Source: Janibacter alkaliphilus (GTDB lineage Bacteria > Actinomycetota > Actinomycetes > Actinomycetales > Dermatophilaceae). Taken from it: DNA of 64,000 nt. The stretch lies in assembly GCF_013408565.1 (NCBI RefSeq), contig NZ_JACBZX010000001.1:930001-994000 (forward strand), written 5' to 3'. Below, in pieces: positions 1-7,833 of the stretch. How positions within the stretch are numbered: position 1 is the first letter of the stretch; each line of letters begins with the position of its first letter. The translations under genes and the position numbers were made by a program. The notes beneath the pieces were generated by a model, which made no database searches, had not been told where the DNA came from, and saw nothing but the letters and a program-made list of their open reading frames with translations.

Positions 1-34
1 GTCTAGCGTCGAGACCCCGAGCCTGGAGGCCGCC

Positions 35-970
35 ATGCCGCTCCGCCCCGTCCGCGCCACCCTCGCCGCCGCCCTGACCGTCCCCGCCCTCGCCGTGGCG
101 CTCGCCCTGCCCGCCGGCGCCGACCGCACCGACGCCGACCGCACCAGCGCCGACCGCACCGACGCCGACCGCACCGCAGGCACCAGCACCCCCGCCTCGC
201 CCGCCGGGCAGGACGCTGCCGGCACCTCGTCCGTTCCCGCCTCCGCCGCCCCCGTGGGTCCGAGCGCCACCACCGACGCACCGGCCGACTTCGTCAACCT
301 GCACGAGGCGGTGCCGACCATCCACCACGACATCCGCTACTGGACCCGGCACAACTTCATCGGCCGCCGGATCGCCGGCTACGAGGAGCCGCGCTGCCTG
401 CTCACCGAGGCCGCCGCGGACCGGCTCGCCCGGGTGCAGGCCGACGTGCGCTCGCAGGGCTTCACCCTCAAGGTCTACGACTGCTACCGCCCGCAGCGTG
501 CGGTGAACGACTTCGTCTCCTGGTCCGGCACCCGGTACCAGATGATGAAGGAGGAGTTCTTCCCCCGGGTCGCCAAGTCCCGCCTCTTCAGCGACGGCTA
601 CATCGCCCGCCGCTCCGGGCACAGCCGCGGCAGCACCATCGACCTCACCCTGGTGAAGCTGCCCGCCGCCGACCAGCCTGCCTGGCGGCCTAGCCAGGGC
701 CTGCAGCGCTGCTACTGGCCGAAGTGGACGCGCTATCCGGACAACTCCATCGACATGGGCGCCGGATACGACTGCTTCGACACCCGCTCGCACACCGACA
801 GCCCGGCGATCACCGCCGACCAGCGCCGCAAGCGGAACATCCTGCGCACCGCCATGGAGAGCCAGGGCTTCTCCAACTACGCCAACGAGTGGTGGCACTA
901 CAGCCTCGACGACGAGCCCTACCCGAGCACCTACTTCGACTTCCCGGTGGCGGCCTCCTCGGTGGACTAG
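35..970 (+). CDS. secreted VanX-like D-Ala-D-Ala dipeptidase (peptidase M15D)
   Basis: The 311-residue product has an N-terminal signal peptide (about residues 1-29, hydrophobic, ending in an Ala-rich stretch) and then a VanX-type zinc dipeptidase domain. The zinc site is visible as SGHSRGSTIDLTL (His196, Asp203) and EWWH (Glu285, His288). Members of the family hydrolyse D-Ala-D-Ala or related cell-wall dipeptides; the signal peptide places this one outside the membrane, suggesting wall turnover rather than vancomycin resistance. Between signal and domain lies an Asp-Arg-Thr-Asp/Ser-Ala pentapeptide repeat encoded by three 15-bp DNA repeats (122-166). The ATG follows a GGAGG-like site. No van regulatory or ligase genes are adjacent. 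Confidence 0.85.
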   Translation: MPLRPVRATLAAALTVPALAVALALPAGADRTDADRTSADRTDADRTAGTSTPASPAGQDAAGTSSVPASAAPVGPSATTDAPADFVNLHEAVPTIHHDIRYWTRHNFIGRRIAGYEEPRCLLTEAAADRLARVQADVRSQGFTLKVYDCYRPQRAVNDFVSWSGTRYQMMKEEFFPRVAKSRLFSDGYIARRSGHSRGSTIDLTLVKLPAADQPAWRPSQGLQRCYWPKWTRYPDNSIDMGAGYDCFDTRSHTDSPAITADQRRKRNILRTAMESQGFSNYANEWWHYSLDDEPYPSTYFDFPVAASSVD

Positions 971-1051
971 ACGCACAACCGAGCCGCACGTGCACGGCTG
1001 ACTGCCCGTTGGTTCGCCGCTCAGGACGCGAGTGCGTTCATTCTTCGCGAG

Positions 1052-1070
1052 TGTTCACGTAACATGAACA
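1052..1070. promoter_or_regulatory. dyad over the start of the AbiE-like operon
   Basis: TGTTCA-N7-TGAACA is a perfect 6-bp dyad that overlaps the first possible start codon (1064). AbiEi antitoxins autoregulate by binding inverted repeats at their own promoter, so this is a plausible operator. Its position favours the second ATG at 1073 as the translation start. The function is inferred. Confidence 0.45.
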
Positions 1071-2095
1071 TCATGGATCTGGCGAGATCTCCACTCCTGG
1101 CGGCCGCTGATACGGCCCTTCGCCACATGGGGGCCGAGGTGATCTGGCATGCCGCGGATCCGACCGGATCTGCGGGACACGACGCCGTTATCGAGATCCG
1201 CTTCCACGGCTCCACCGCGTCCTTCCCGGTCGAGGTGAAGCCCCAGCTCCGGCCCGCGACCGTCCAGATGCACGCCCGCAGCTGGCCCGAGGGAGCGCTG
1301 ATCGTCACCCAACGGGTGACACCTCAGGTTGCCGAGCTGCTGCGTGGGGTGGGAGTGAACTACATCGATGCCAGCGGCAACGCATCGATCCGCGCAGAGG
1401 GGCTTCACGTCGAGATCGCCGGACGCCCTCCCCGCGAGCGCCGGGACGGACGACGGTCCCCTCTCTACTCGGGTGCTGCCATGCCCGTCCTCCTGACGTT
1501 GCTGTGCGTCCCCGAGCTTGTCGAGCGACCGCTGCGTGAGCTGCAGCAGGTCGCGGGCGTGTCCCTGGGGACGGTGCAGAAGGTCCGGGCCAGACTCGGG
1601 GAGCAAGACATCACCGACCCTCCGCACGCCGGCAATCGTGACGCGTGGCGTCGACTGCTCGAGGGGTGGGTCACGGCGTACTCCGACGGACCACGAAGAG
1701 ACAGGGTGGTGTGCCGCGCGACGAGCCGGATGCGACCAGGTGAGGCCATGAGCTCGTTGCCGCCGGGAGGCCACACCTTCAGCGGCGAAGCAGCAGCCGA
1801 CTTGGAGGGGCTGGACATCTCCCCCGCGACACTCGATCTCTACCTGCGCAGCGACGTCGCCGAGATCCTGCAGCCGCTTCGTGCGCGCCGGGACGACACC
1901 GGCTGGATCACGATCCGCGAGCCCATCTGGACCGATGAGCTCGATCAGATGCTCCGACAGACGGGTCGCACGGCGAACCTCGCCCCGGGGCCGGTCGTCT
2001 ATGCAGACCTGGTGATGATCCATGATCCGCGCACGGCCGCACTCGCTACGCAGTGGCAGCACCATGACCCGTCGCTTCGACCTCTCTTCGCCTGA
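1064..2095 (+). CDS. AbiEi-family type IV antitoxin / transcriptional regulator
   Basis: The 343-residue protein matches the AbiEi_2 type of antitoxin. Its N-terminal half has the pattern FPVEVK (about residue 50) followed by a block containing GVNYIDASGNASI, typical of these proteins and resembling a PD-(D/E)xK-like fold. A winged-helix segment follows (about residues 150-175, PLRELQQVAGVSLGTVQK). The 3' end overlaps the next gene, a nucleotidyltransferase, by 32 bp, the normal AbiE gene order. The pair should form a type IV toxin-antitoxin unit; relatives of AbiE cause abortive phage infection. An ATG at 1073 is an equally good start. A dyad overlaps the upstream start. Confidence 0.8.
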   Translation: MNIMDLARSPLLAAADTALRHMGAEVIWHAADPTGSAGHDAVIEIRFHGSTASFPVEVKPQLRPATVQMHARSWPEGALIVTQRVTPQVAELLRGVGVNYIDASGNASIRAEGLHVEIAGRPPRERRDGRRSPLYSGAAMPVLLTLLCVPELVERPLRELQQVAGVSLGTVQKVRARLGEQDITDPPHAGNRDAWRRLLEGWVTAYSDGPRRDRVVCRATSRMRPGEAMSSLPPGGHTFSGEAAADLEGLDISPATLDLYLRSDVAEILQPLRARRDDTGWITIREPIWTDELDQMLRQTGRTANLAPGPVVYADLVMIHDPRTAALATQWQHHDPSLRPLFA

Positions 2096-2873
2096 GCGTC
2101 AGGGTCGGCACGATGTGCCGATCGAGGTGCTCGAGCGGCTGGACCGTGAGGCACAGGCGGCCGGGATCACGCTCCTGGTCATCGGGGCCGCCGCCCGGGA
2201 CCTGGTCATCCATGCACTGCTCGATCAACCGCCGCACCGCGCGACCAGAGACGTCGACATCGCGGTAGCCACCAACAGTCTCGAGGATCACCGGGTGTTC
2301 CTCAGCTCTCTCTCGACGGCAGCCAGCTCCGCGCACCGGGTCACGGTGTTCGGAGTCACGGTCGACGTCGTCCCTTTCGGCGCGATCGAGCAGTCGGGTC
2401 AGGTGAGGTTCGAGGACGATCACCTGCTCGACGTGACCGGCCTCCAGGAGGCTGACGCGCACGCGGACCATGTCGTGGTCGAACCCGGCCTCGAGGTGAG
2501 GGTCGCTCCCCTCGAGGCCCTCGCCACACTCAAGCTGCTGGCCTGGCGGGACCGCCGAGCAGACAGCACCAAGGACGCCATCGACCTTCGGGCGATCCTC
2601 GATGCAGGCAGCGAGGGTCCGTACGAGGATCTCAGCTGGGCTGACCAGCACGCCTTGGACGCGACCGACAGCGACATCATCTTGGCGGGTGCATACCGGA
2701 TCGGCCGGGTGAGCAGAGCGATGTTCACGCCGCCTCGCGCGGAACCCGTCCGGTCGGTGCTGCTCGACGACGACCTCATGATCAGGCTGCGCCGTGACAT
2801 GGGCGGACAGGCCCTGGCCTACGACCTGCTCTCGGCCTATCGCGCTGGTTTCCTCGGCGATCCGATCAGGTGA
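2064..2873 (+). CDS. AbiEii-like nucleotidyltransferase toxin
   Basis: The 269-residue product carries the nucleotidyltransferase signature: a GAAARD motif near residue 45 and a DVDIAVA motif near residue 62, as in the AbiEii/COG nucleotidyltransferase toxins that transfer nucleotides to RNA. It starts inside the 3' end of the antitoxin gene, implying translational coupling. I chose the ATG at 2064 because the upstream in-frame ATG at 2022 would lengthen the overlap to 74 bp and add residues unlike the family. It is probably the toxin of the pair with the upstream AbiEi-type protein. The enzymatic target is unknown. Confidence 0.78.
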   Translation: MTRRFDLSSPERQGRHDVPIEVLERLDREAQAAGITLLVIGAAARDLVIHALLDQPPHRATRDVDIAVATNSLEDHRVFLSSLSTAASSAHRVTVFGVTVDVVPFGAIEQSGQVRFEDDHLLDVTGLQEADAHADHVVVEPGLEVRVAPLEALATLKLLAWRDRRADSTKDAIDLRAILDAGSEGPYEDLSWADQHALDATDSDIILAGAYRIGRVSRAMFTPPRAEPVRSVLLDDDLMIRLRRDMGGQALAYDLLSAYRAGFLGDPIR

Positions 2874-2880
2874 CCGCGAC

Positions 2881-4932
2881 CTACCCCACCCAGAAGCCCC
2901 GGCCGCCGTACCAGTCCCCGAGGTGGCCGGTGTCGAAGCCGGTGCGTGAGCCGAGGTAGGAGCCGACCACCGCGGCCCCGAGGTCGTCCAGCTCCGGGGC
3001 GACCACCTGCCCATCGACCCGCCGCGCCATCGACTCGACGAAACGGGCCAGTCCGGCGTCCTCACCGAGCCGGAAGAAGGTGGTCTGCGCCCCCAGCCGC
3101 CGGGCCGTGTCCAGCTCGGTGACGGTGTGCGCCAGGGTCAGCGGGTGCGGCGGGTAGTCGAAGAAGGGGACACCCTCGGGCATGAGGTGGGCGGTCGGCT
3201 CCCCGTCGGTGACGACGAGCAGCACCGGCTGCGCGCTGGGGTGCTTGCGGAAGAAGCGGTTGGCCAGCAGCAGCCCGTGGTGCAGGTTGGTGCCCTTGTC
3301 GTACATCGCGTCCAGGCCGGTGAGCTCGTCGATCTCCATGACCTGCGCGTGCCGGCCGAAGGCGATGAGCTGCAGGTCGTCGCCGCGGAAGCGGGTGGAG
3401 ATCAGCTGGTGCAGGGCGAGCGCGGTGCGCTTCATCGGCACCCACCGCCCGTCCATGGCCATGGAGAAGGAGGTGTCCACCAGCAGCGCCACCGCCGAGC
3501 GGGTGCGCGCCTCGGTCTCGGTGACCTCGACGTCCCGGATGTCGATGCGCAGCGACGCGGTCGGGTCGCCCCCTTCGGCGGCGGTGCGCTGCACCGCGTT
3601 GCCGACGGTGGCGGTGACGTCCCACGGCTCGGTGTCGCCGAACTGCCACTCCCGGGTGCCCCCGGTGCGCTCGCCGGCGGCGCCGGCCCGCCGGTCCTCG
3701 TGCTCGCCTCGGCGGTTGCTCAGCCGGGTGGTCGCCTCAGACAGCAGCGCCTTGCCGAGGCGGCGCATCGCCTTCGGCGAGAGCCGCAGGTCGCCGTCGG
3801 CGCCCCGACGCAGGTAGCCGCTCTCGCGCAGCGCCCGCTCCAGGTCCGACAGGGTCTTCGCGTCGACCACCGCGTCCTCGCCGAGCTGGCGCTGCAGCGC
3901 GTCCAGGTCGACGTCGTCCAGCCGCGCCCCCTGGTGGGCCTGGGCCAGCTGCTCGGCCAGCGCGTCCAGGTCGGCCAGGTCCTGCAGCGCACCGGTGCCG
4001 TCGCCCAGCCCGAGACCCTGGTCGCCCTCGAAGCGCTCGGAGCCGGACCAGTTCAGGTCGGGGCGCAGCGCCTGCAGGTTGCCGTCCATCCGGGCCAGCT
4101 GCTCCATGAGCTGGGGGCTGCCGAAGGCCTGGGCGGAGAGCTGCATGAGCTCCTCGCGCTGCTCCGGGGTCATCGACGCGAGCATCCGCTGGGCGGCGGC
4201 CGAGCGCTGCGCGAGCGCGTCGAGCAGCTCGTCGATGTCCTGCGGGTCCTCCGGGAAGAAGTCGCCGTGCCGGTCCATGAAGTCGGCGAAGTCCTGCGCG
4301 GTGTCCGTGCCGGCGGCGTGCTTCTCCAGCAGGTCGTTGAGGTCGGCGAGCATCTGCCCGACCTGCTCCCGGTCCTGCTCGGTGGCCCCCTCCAGGGCCT
4401 GCTTCATCCCGGCGAAGCGCTGCTCCAGCATCTCCCGGCCGAGCAGGTCCTTGATCTGCTCGTAGTCCGCACGCGCCTGCGCCGAGCGCCACTCGTAGTC
4501 GCCCAGCTCGCTGACCGCGGCCGCCGTCGAGTCCGGCAGCCCGTCCAGGCGCATCTGGGCGAAGGCGCGATCGGTGTCGTCCATCTCGACGTCCCGGGCG
4601 AGCTGCCCGCGCTCGGCGAGCACCGCCTGCTCCAGCAGCTGGCCGATCTCCTCCAGGGTGCCGCCGAGGTGGCTGCTCTCCAGCAGCTCGCGGCGCCGCT
4701 CGGCGACCCGCCGGGCCAGGTCGTCCAGGCCGCGCTGGTCCTGACCGCCGCGGCGCAGGAACTCGCGCATCGCCCGCTCCGGGGAGTAGCCGGCCATGAC
4801 GTCCTCGCCGATGGCGTCCAGCGCCTCGGCGAGGTCGACCGGCGGCGCCAGCGGGTCCGGACCGCCGGTGAACCGGCCGTACCGCGACCGGTGCCGGGAG
4901 CCGTCGCGTCGCGCTGGGTCCCTGCCTGCCAT
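2881..4932 (-). CDS. VWA-domain protein partnered with a MoxR/ChlI-like ATPase
   Basis: The 683-residue protein has a long acidic, helical N-terminal and middle region rich in Asp, Gln and Leu (about residues 30-400), and a C-terminal von Willebrand A domain with a metal-ion-dependent adhesion motif DTSFS near residue 485 and a later TDGEP. The start ATG at 4932 is 10 bp downstream of the stop of the AAA+ gene, so the two are cotranscribed. Such pairs resemble Mg-chelatase ChlI/ChlD or RavA/ViaA modules, where the ATPase remodels a target that the VWA subunit recruits. The substrate is unknown; no chlorophyll or cobalamin genes are near. The open frame continues upstream of 4932 without a start, but that extension is antisense-like noise. 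Confidence 0.8.
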   Translation of the reverse strand: MAGRDPARRDGSRHRSRYGRFTGGPDPLAPPVDLAEALDAIGEDVMAGYSPERAMREFLRRGGQDQRGLDDLARRVAERRRELLESSHLGGTLEEIGQLLEQAVLAERGQLARDVEMDDTDRAFAQMRLDGLPDSTAAAVSELGDYEWRSAQARADYEQIKDLLGREMLEQRFAGMKQALEGATEQDREQVGQMLADLNDLLEKHAAGTDTAQDFADFMDRHGDFFPEDPQDIDELLDALAQRSAAAQRMLASMTPEQREELMQLSAQAFGSPQLMEQLARMDGNLQALRPDLNWSGSERFEGDQGLGLGDGTGALQDLADLDALAEQLAQAHQGARLDDVDLDALQRQLGEDAVVDAKTLSDLERALRESGYLRRGADGDLRLSPKAMRRLGKALLSEATTRLSNRRGEHEDRRAGAAGERTGGTREWQFGDTEPWDVTATVGNAVQRTAAEGGDPTASLRIDIRDVEVTETEARTRSAVALLVDTSFSMAMDGRWVPMKRTALALHQLISTRFRGDDLQLIAFGRHAQVMEIDELTGLDAMYDKGTNLHHGLLLANRFFRKHPSAQPVLLVVTDGEPTAHLMPEGVPFFDYPPHPLTLAHTVTELDTARRLGAQTTFFRLGEDAGLARFVESMARRVDGQVVAPELDDLGAAVVGSYLGSRTGFDTGHLGDWYGGRGFWVG

Positions 4933-4942
4933 GCCGGCCTCC

Positions 4943-6391
4943 TCAGCCGTAGACGACGCTCTCGCCGTCGCTGTCCTTGTCCACCTTGCGGGCCAGGTAG
5001 AGACCCTCCAGGGCGAGCTCGACCGCGCCGGCCCGCTCCCCCGGCGTGCTCGCCTGCAGCCGCTCGGCGACCTCGTCGTAGAGCGCGCCGTCGTCGTCGA
5101 GGTCGGGCAGCGCGGCCAGCACCTCGGCGGCGGTGACCCGCTCGCCGGTGGCGACGCTGGCGCCCCCTTCGAGCGCGGCGACCAGAGGCGCCAGGTCGAT
5201 GCCGCGCAGGTGCTCACGCACCGCCTCCACGGTCGCGGTGCGCAGCAGGTGGGTGAGGATCGCCGCCTCGCGGCCCTCCTCGCCGGCCTCGAACTCGATC
5301 TTGCCGCCGAGCACGTCGACCGCGGTCTCGATGTCGACCAGCCGGGCCACCGGCTCGTCCTCGCCGCGCACGCTGGCGCGGTGCAGCGCCGACGCGGCGA
5401 CGGTCTCGGCGCCGGCGATGGAGAATCGCGCCGACACCCCGGAGCGCTGGTCCACCGAGCCGGACTCGCGCAGGCCACGGGTGAAACGCGCCAGGATCTC
5501 GACGAGCACGTCCGGCACCTGGCCGACGAGGTCGGCCTCCTGCCGGACCACGGCCATCTCGTCGGCGAGCTCGATCGGGTAGTGGGTGCGGATCTCGGCG
5601 CCGAAGCGGTCCTTGAGCGGGGTGATGATCCGGCCCCGGTTAGTGTAGTCCTCCGGGTTGGCCGAGGCGACGACCAGCACGTCCAGCGGCAGCCGCAGCA
5701 CGTAGCCGCGGATCTGGATGTCCCGCTCCTCCATGACGTTGAGCATCGCCACCTGGATCCGCTCGGCGAGGTCGGGCAGCTCGTTGATCGCGACGATGCC
5801 GCGGTGGCTGCGCGGGATGAGCCCGAAGTGGATGGTCTCGGGGTCGCCGAGGCGCCGCCCCTCGGCGACCCGCATCGGGTCGACGTCACCGATGAGGTCG
5901 CCGACCGATGTGTCCGGGGTGGCCAGCTTCTCGGCGTAGCGCTCCTCGCGGTGGCGCCAGAGCACCGGCAGCTCGTCGCCCAGCTCGGCGGCGCGGCGCC
6001 GGGACTCGTGGGTGATCGGCTCGTAGGGGTGCTCGCCGAGCTCGCTGCCCTCGATGACCGGGGTCCACTCGTCGAGCAGGCCGACGAGGCTGCGCAGCAG
6101 CCGGGTCTTGCCCTGGCCGCGCTCGCCGAGCAGGACGATGTCGTGCCCGGCGAGGATGGCCCGCTCCACCTGCGGGATCACCGTGCTGGAGAGGCCGTGC
6201 AGCCCGGGCCAGGGGTCCCGGCCGGCGCGCAGCGCGGCCAGCAGGTTCTCCCGGAGCTCGGTGCGCAGCGGGCGCTGCTCGTGCCCGGAGGCGCGCAGGT
6301 CACCGAGGGTGGCGGCCTGCGGCGGGGGCTCGGTGACGCTCGCGGTGGGGTGCGGGTGGCTGGTGTCCACGGTGTCGGTCACCTCTCGCAC
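4943..6391 (-). CDS. MoxR/ChlI-like AAA+ ATPase
   Basis: The product, about 482 residues, carries Walker A GERGQGKTRLL near residue 90 and a Walker B-like segment GIVAINELPDL, with the sensor-type motif ASANPEDYTNRGRI. This is the magnesium-chelatase ChlI / MoxR branch of AAA+ proteins. The VWA protein gene follows 10 bp downstream. Starts at GTG 6391 or GTG 6382 are both possible; an open frame reaches 6517 but would run into the VKOR gene region. It probably works with the VWA partner as a cytoplasmic chaperone-like remodeller. Confidence 0.8.
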   Translation of the reverse strand: MREVTDTVDTSHPHPTASVTEPPPQAATLGDLRASGHEQRPLRTELRENLLAALRAGRDPWPGLHGLSSTVIPQVERAILAGHDIVLLGERGQGKTRLLRSLVGLLDEWTPVIEGSELGEHPYEPITHESRRRAAELGDELPVLWRHREERYAEKLATPDTSVGDLIGDVDPMRVAEGRRLGDPETIHFGLIPRSHRGIVAINELPDLAERIQVAMLNVMEERDIQIRGYVLRLPLDVLVVASANPEDYTNRGRIITPLKDRFGAEIRTHYPIELADEMAVVRQEADLVGQVPDVLVEILARFTRGLRESGSVDQRSGVSARFSIAGAETVAASALHRASVRGEDEPVARLVDIETAVDVLGGKIEFEAGEEGREAAILTHLLRTATVEAVREHLRGIDLAPLVAALEGGASVATGERVTAAEVLAALPDLDDDGALYDEVAERLQASTPGERAGAVELALEGLYLARKVDKDSDGESVVYG

Positions 6392-6488
6392 GCTACCCCG
6401 CGCACCTGGGCGGCTGCGGGGCCCCGTCGGTACCCCCTTCGCCCCGTACCCGTGGGGGTCGACCGGTGGCCCCAGGCAGGGTCGGCGC

Positions 6489-6953
6489 TCAGCCGCGACG
6501 TGCCCGCAGAGCGCCACGGGCCAGCGCGCCGGTGAGCACGATCATCACCGCCCAGACCACCATGCAGTAGGGGCACAGGGCGCCGATGACGACGATGCTC
6601 TGGTACATCAGCCACAGCACGAACGCGGCTCCGGCGAGGATCCCGCCGGCCAGTCCCAGCCAGTACCAGCGGGCGAGCCGGGCGCCGGCGAGCACCACCA
6701 CGCCGGTGGTGAGCACGACCGCGAAGCCGACGAGGCCGAGGTAGGGGTTGGGGAAGCCGAAGGCGCTGGACTGCGCCGACTGCATGATCTGGGTGCAGCT
6801 GACGGTCTCGTTGACGCTGCAGCTCGGGACGTAGAAGGGGTTCTCCAGCAGGCGGTACTTCTCGTAGGAGAGGATCGCCGCGGCGGCCAGCCCGAGCGCC
6901 CCGCAGACCGTGAGCAGCCAGCCGGCGATCGGCCCCTTCGCCGGAGCGGTCAC
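6489..6953 (-). CDS. vitamin K epoxide reductase (VKOR) family membrane oxidoreductase
   Basis: The 154-residue integral membrane protein has about four hydrophobic segments, a luminal Cys pair in the loop with CSVNETVSC and the active-site CxxC (ALCPYCMVVW). VKOR replaces DsbB in actinobacteria: it reoxidises DsbA-like proteins using menaquinone. The GTG start at 6953 overlaps the stop of the upstream DsbA-like gene by four bases (GTGA), a tight two-gene operon that supports the pairing. Confidence 0.9.
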   Translation of the reverse strand: MTAPAKGPIAGWLLTVCGALGLAAAAILSYEKYRLLENPFYVPSCSVNETVSCTQIMQSAQSSAFGFPNPYLGLVGFAVVLTTGVVVLAGARLARWYWLGLAGGILAGAAFVLWLMYQSIVVIGALCPYCMVVWAVMIVLTGALARGALRARRG

Positions 6954-7690
6954 CCGATCGCCTCGCGGATCTGCGAGCGCAGGTCCTCCTGGCTCTCCGG
7001 CTGGAAGGGCTCGCCGTCGAGGAAGAAGGAGGGCGTCCCGGTGAGCCGCAGCTTCTCGGCGTCGGCGACGTCCGCCTCGACCCGCTCGGCGACCGCGTCG
7101 GAGGCCCGGTCCTGCTGCCACTGCTCCATGTCCAGCCCGATGGTCTCGGCCATCTCGACGAAGAGGTCGTCGACGGCACCCTCCTCCTGCTCGCCCCACT
7201 CCGCCTGGCGCTCGAAGAGCTGGCGGTACATCTCCTCCAGCCGCCCCTGCCGGGCCGCGGCCTCGGCGGCGTGGGCGGCCGGGCGCGAGTTGGCGTGGCC
7301 GTCGAGCGGGAGGTAGCGCAGCGCGTAGGTGAGCTCGCCGGCGAACTCCTCGCGGACCTGCTCGATGATCGGGAAGACCGCGCCGCACGACTCGCACTCG
7401 AAGTCGAGGAACTCCACGAGCACACCCTGGGTGCCGCCGGCGTCGAGCACGTGGCTCTCCGGACGCAGCCAGGTGCCGTAGTCGAGCCCCTCCGGGTGCT
7501 CCACCGGCGTGCCGGAGGCGGGGGCGGCGGACCCGGACGACGCGGACGATGCGTTCGAGCCCTGCCCCGACTCGTTGCCGCAGGCTGCCAGCAGCGCGGC
7601 GCCGCCGAGGATCCCGCCGGCGGACAGCGCGGTGCGGCGAGAGAGCAGGACGTCACGGCCAGGGGTCATCCGGTGGGTGCTCACGCGCAC
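6950..7690 (-). CDS. DsbA-like thioredoxin-fold lipoprotein
   Basis: The 246-residue protein starts with a twin-arginine-like signal (SRRTALSAGG) and a lipobox LLAAC, followed by a Ser/Ala-rich linker and a DsbA/thioredoxin domain with the redox motif CESC (FDFECESCGAVF) near residue 100 and the cis-Pro segment TGTPSFF. It should be an extracytoplasmic, lipid-anchored disulfide oxidase recycled by the VKOR encoded next. An internal ATG at 7669 (MTPGRD) lies closer to the Arg pair and is a good alternative start. Confidence 0.87.
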   Translation of the reverse strand: MRVSTHRMTPGRDVLLSRRTALSAGGILGGAALLAACGNESGQGSNASSASSGSAAPASGTPVEHPEGLDYGTWLRPESHVLDAGGTQGVLVEFLDFECESCGAVFPIIEQVREEFAGELTYALRYLPLDGHANSRPAAHAAEAAARQGRLEEMYRQLFERQAEWGEQEEGAVDDLFVEMAETIGLDMEQWQQDRASDAVAERVEADVADAEKLRLTGTPSFFLDGEPFQPESQEDLRSQIREAIG

Positions 7691-7747
7691 GAGGGTGCCG
7701 GGAGAACCTGGGAGCCGACTGAGCGACGCCGCGCGCTCACCGGCACG

Positions 7748-7833
7748 TGGTTCTCATGGGCGCGGGGTTCCCAGGGGGCGCAGGGTTCTCACGGGCACAG
7801 CGTTCTCATGGGCGCAGGGTCCTTACGGGCGCA
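7748..7833. repeat. imperfect 17-bp tandem repeat, five units
   Basis: Five diverged units of 17-18 bp (GGGTTCTCATGGGCGCA-like) run head to tail at 7748, 7765, 7783, 7800 and 7817. The last unit overlaps the stop codon of the L-2-hydroxyglutarate oxidase gene (TAA at 7823-7825). The array lies between that gene and the DsbA start on the same strand, so it is transcribed if the two are cotranscribed. Confidence 0.75.

Noticed and set aside
35..970. Vancomycin-resistance gene
   Set aside because: The domain is VanX-like, but a signal peptide is present and no vanH, vanA or vanS/R genes are adjacent; a wall-turnover dipeptidase fits better.
3127..5136. Long open frame of 669 codons on the plus strand
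   Set aside because: It is antisense to the VWA gene; composition is low-complexity Val/Gly/Arg with no domain, typical of high-GC shadow frames.
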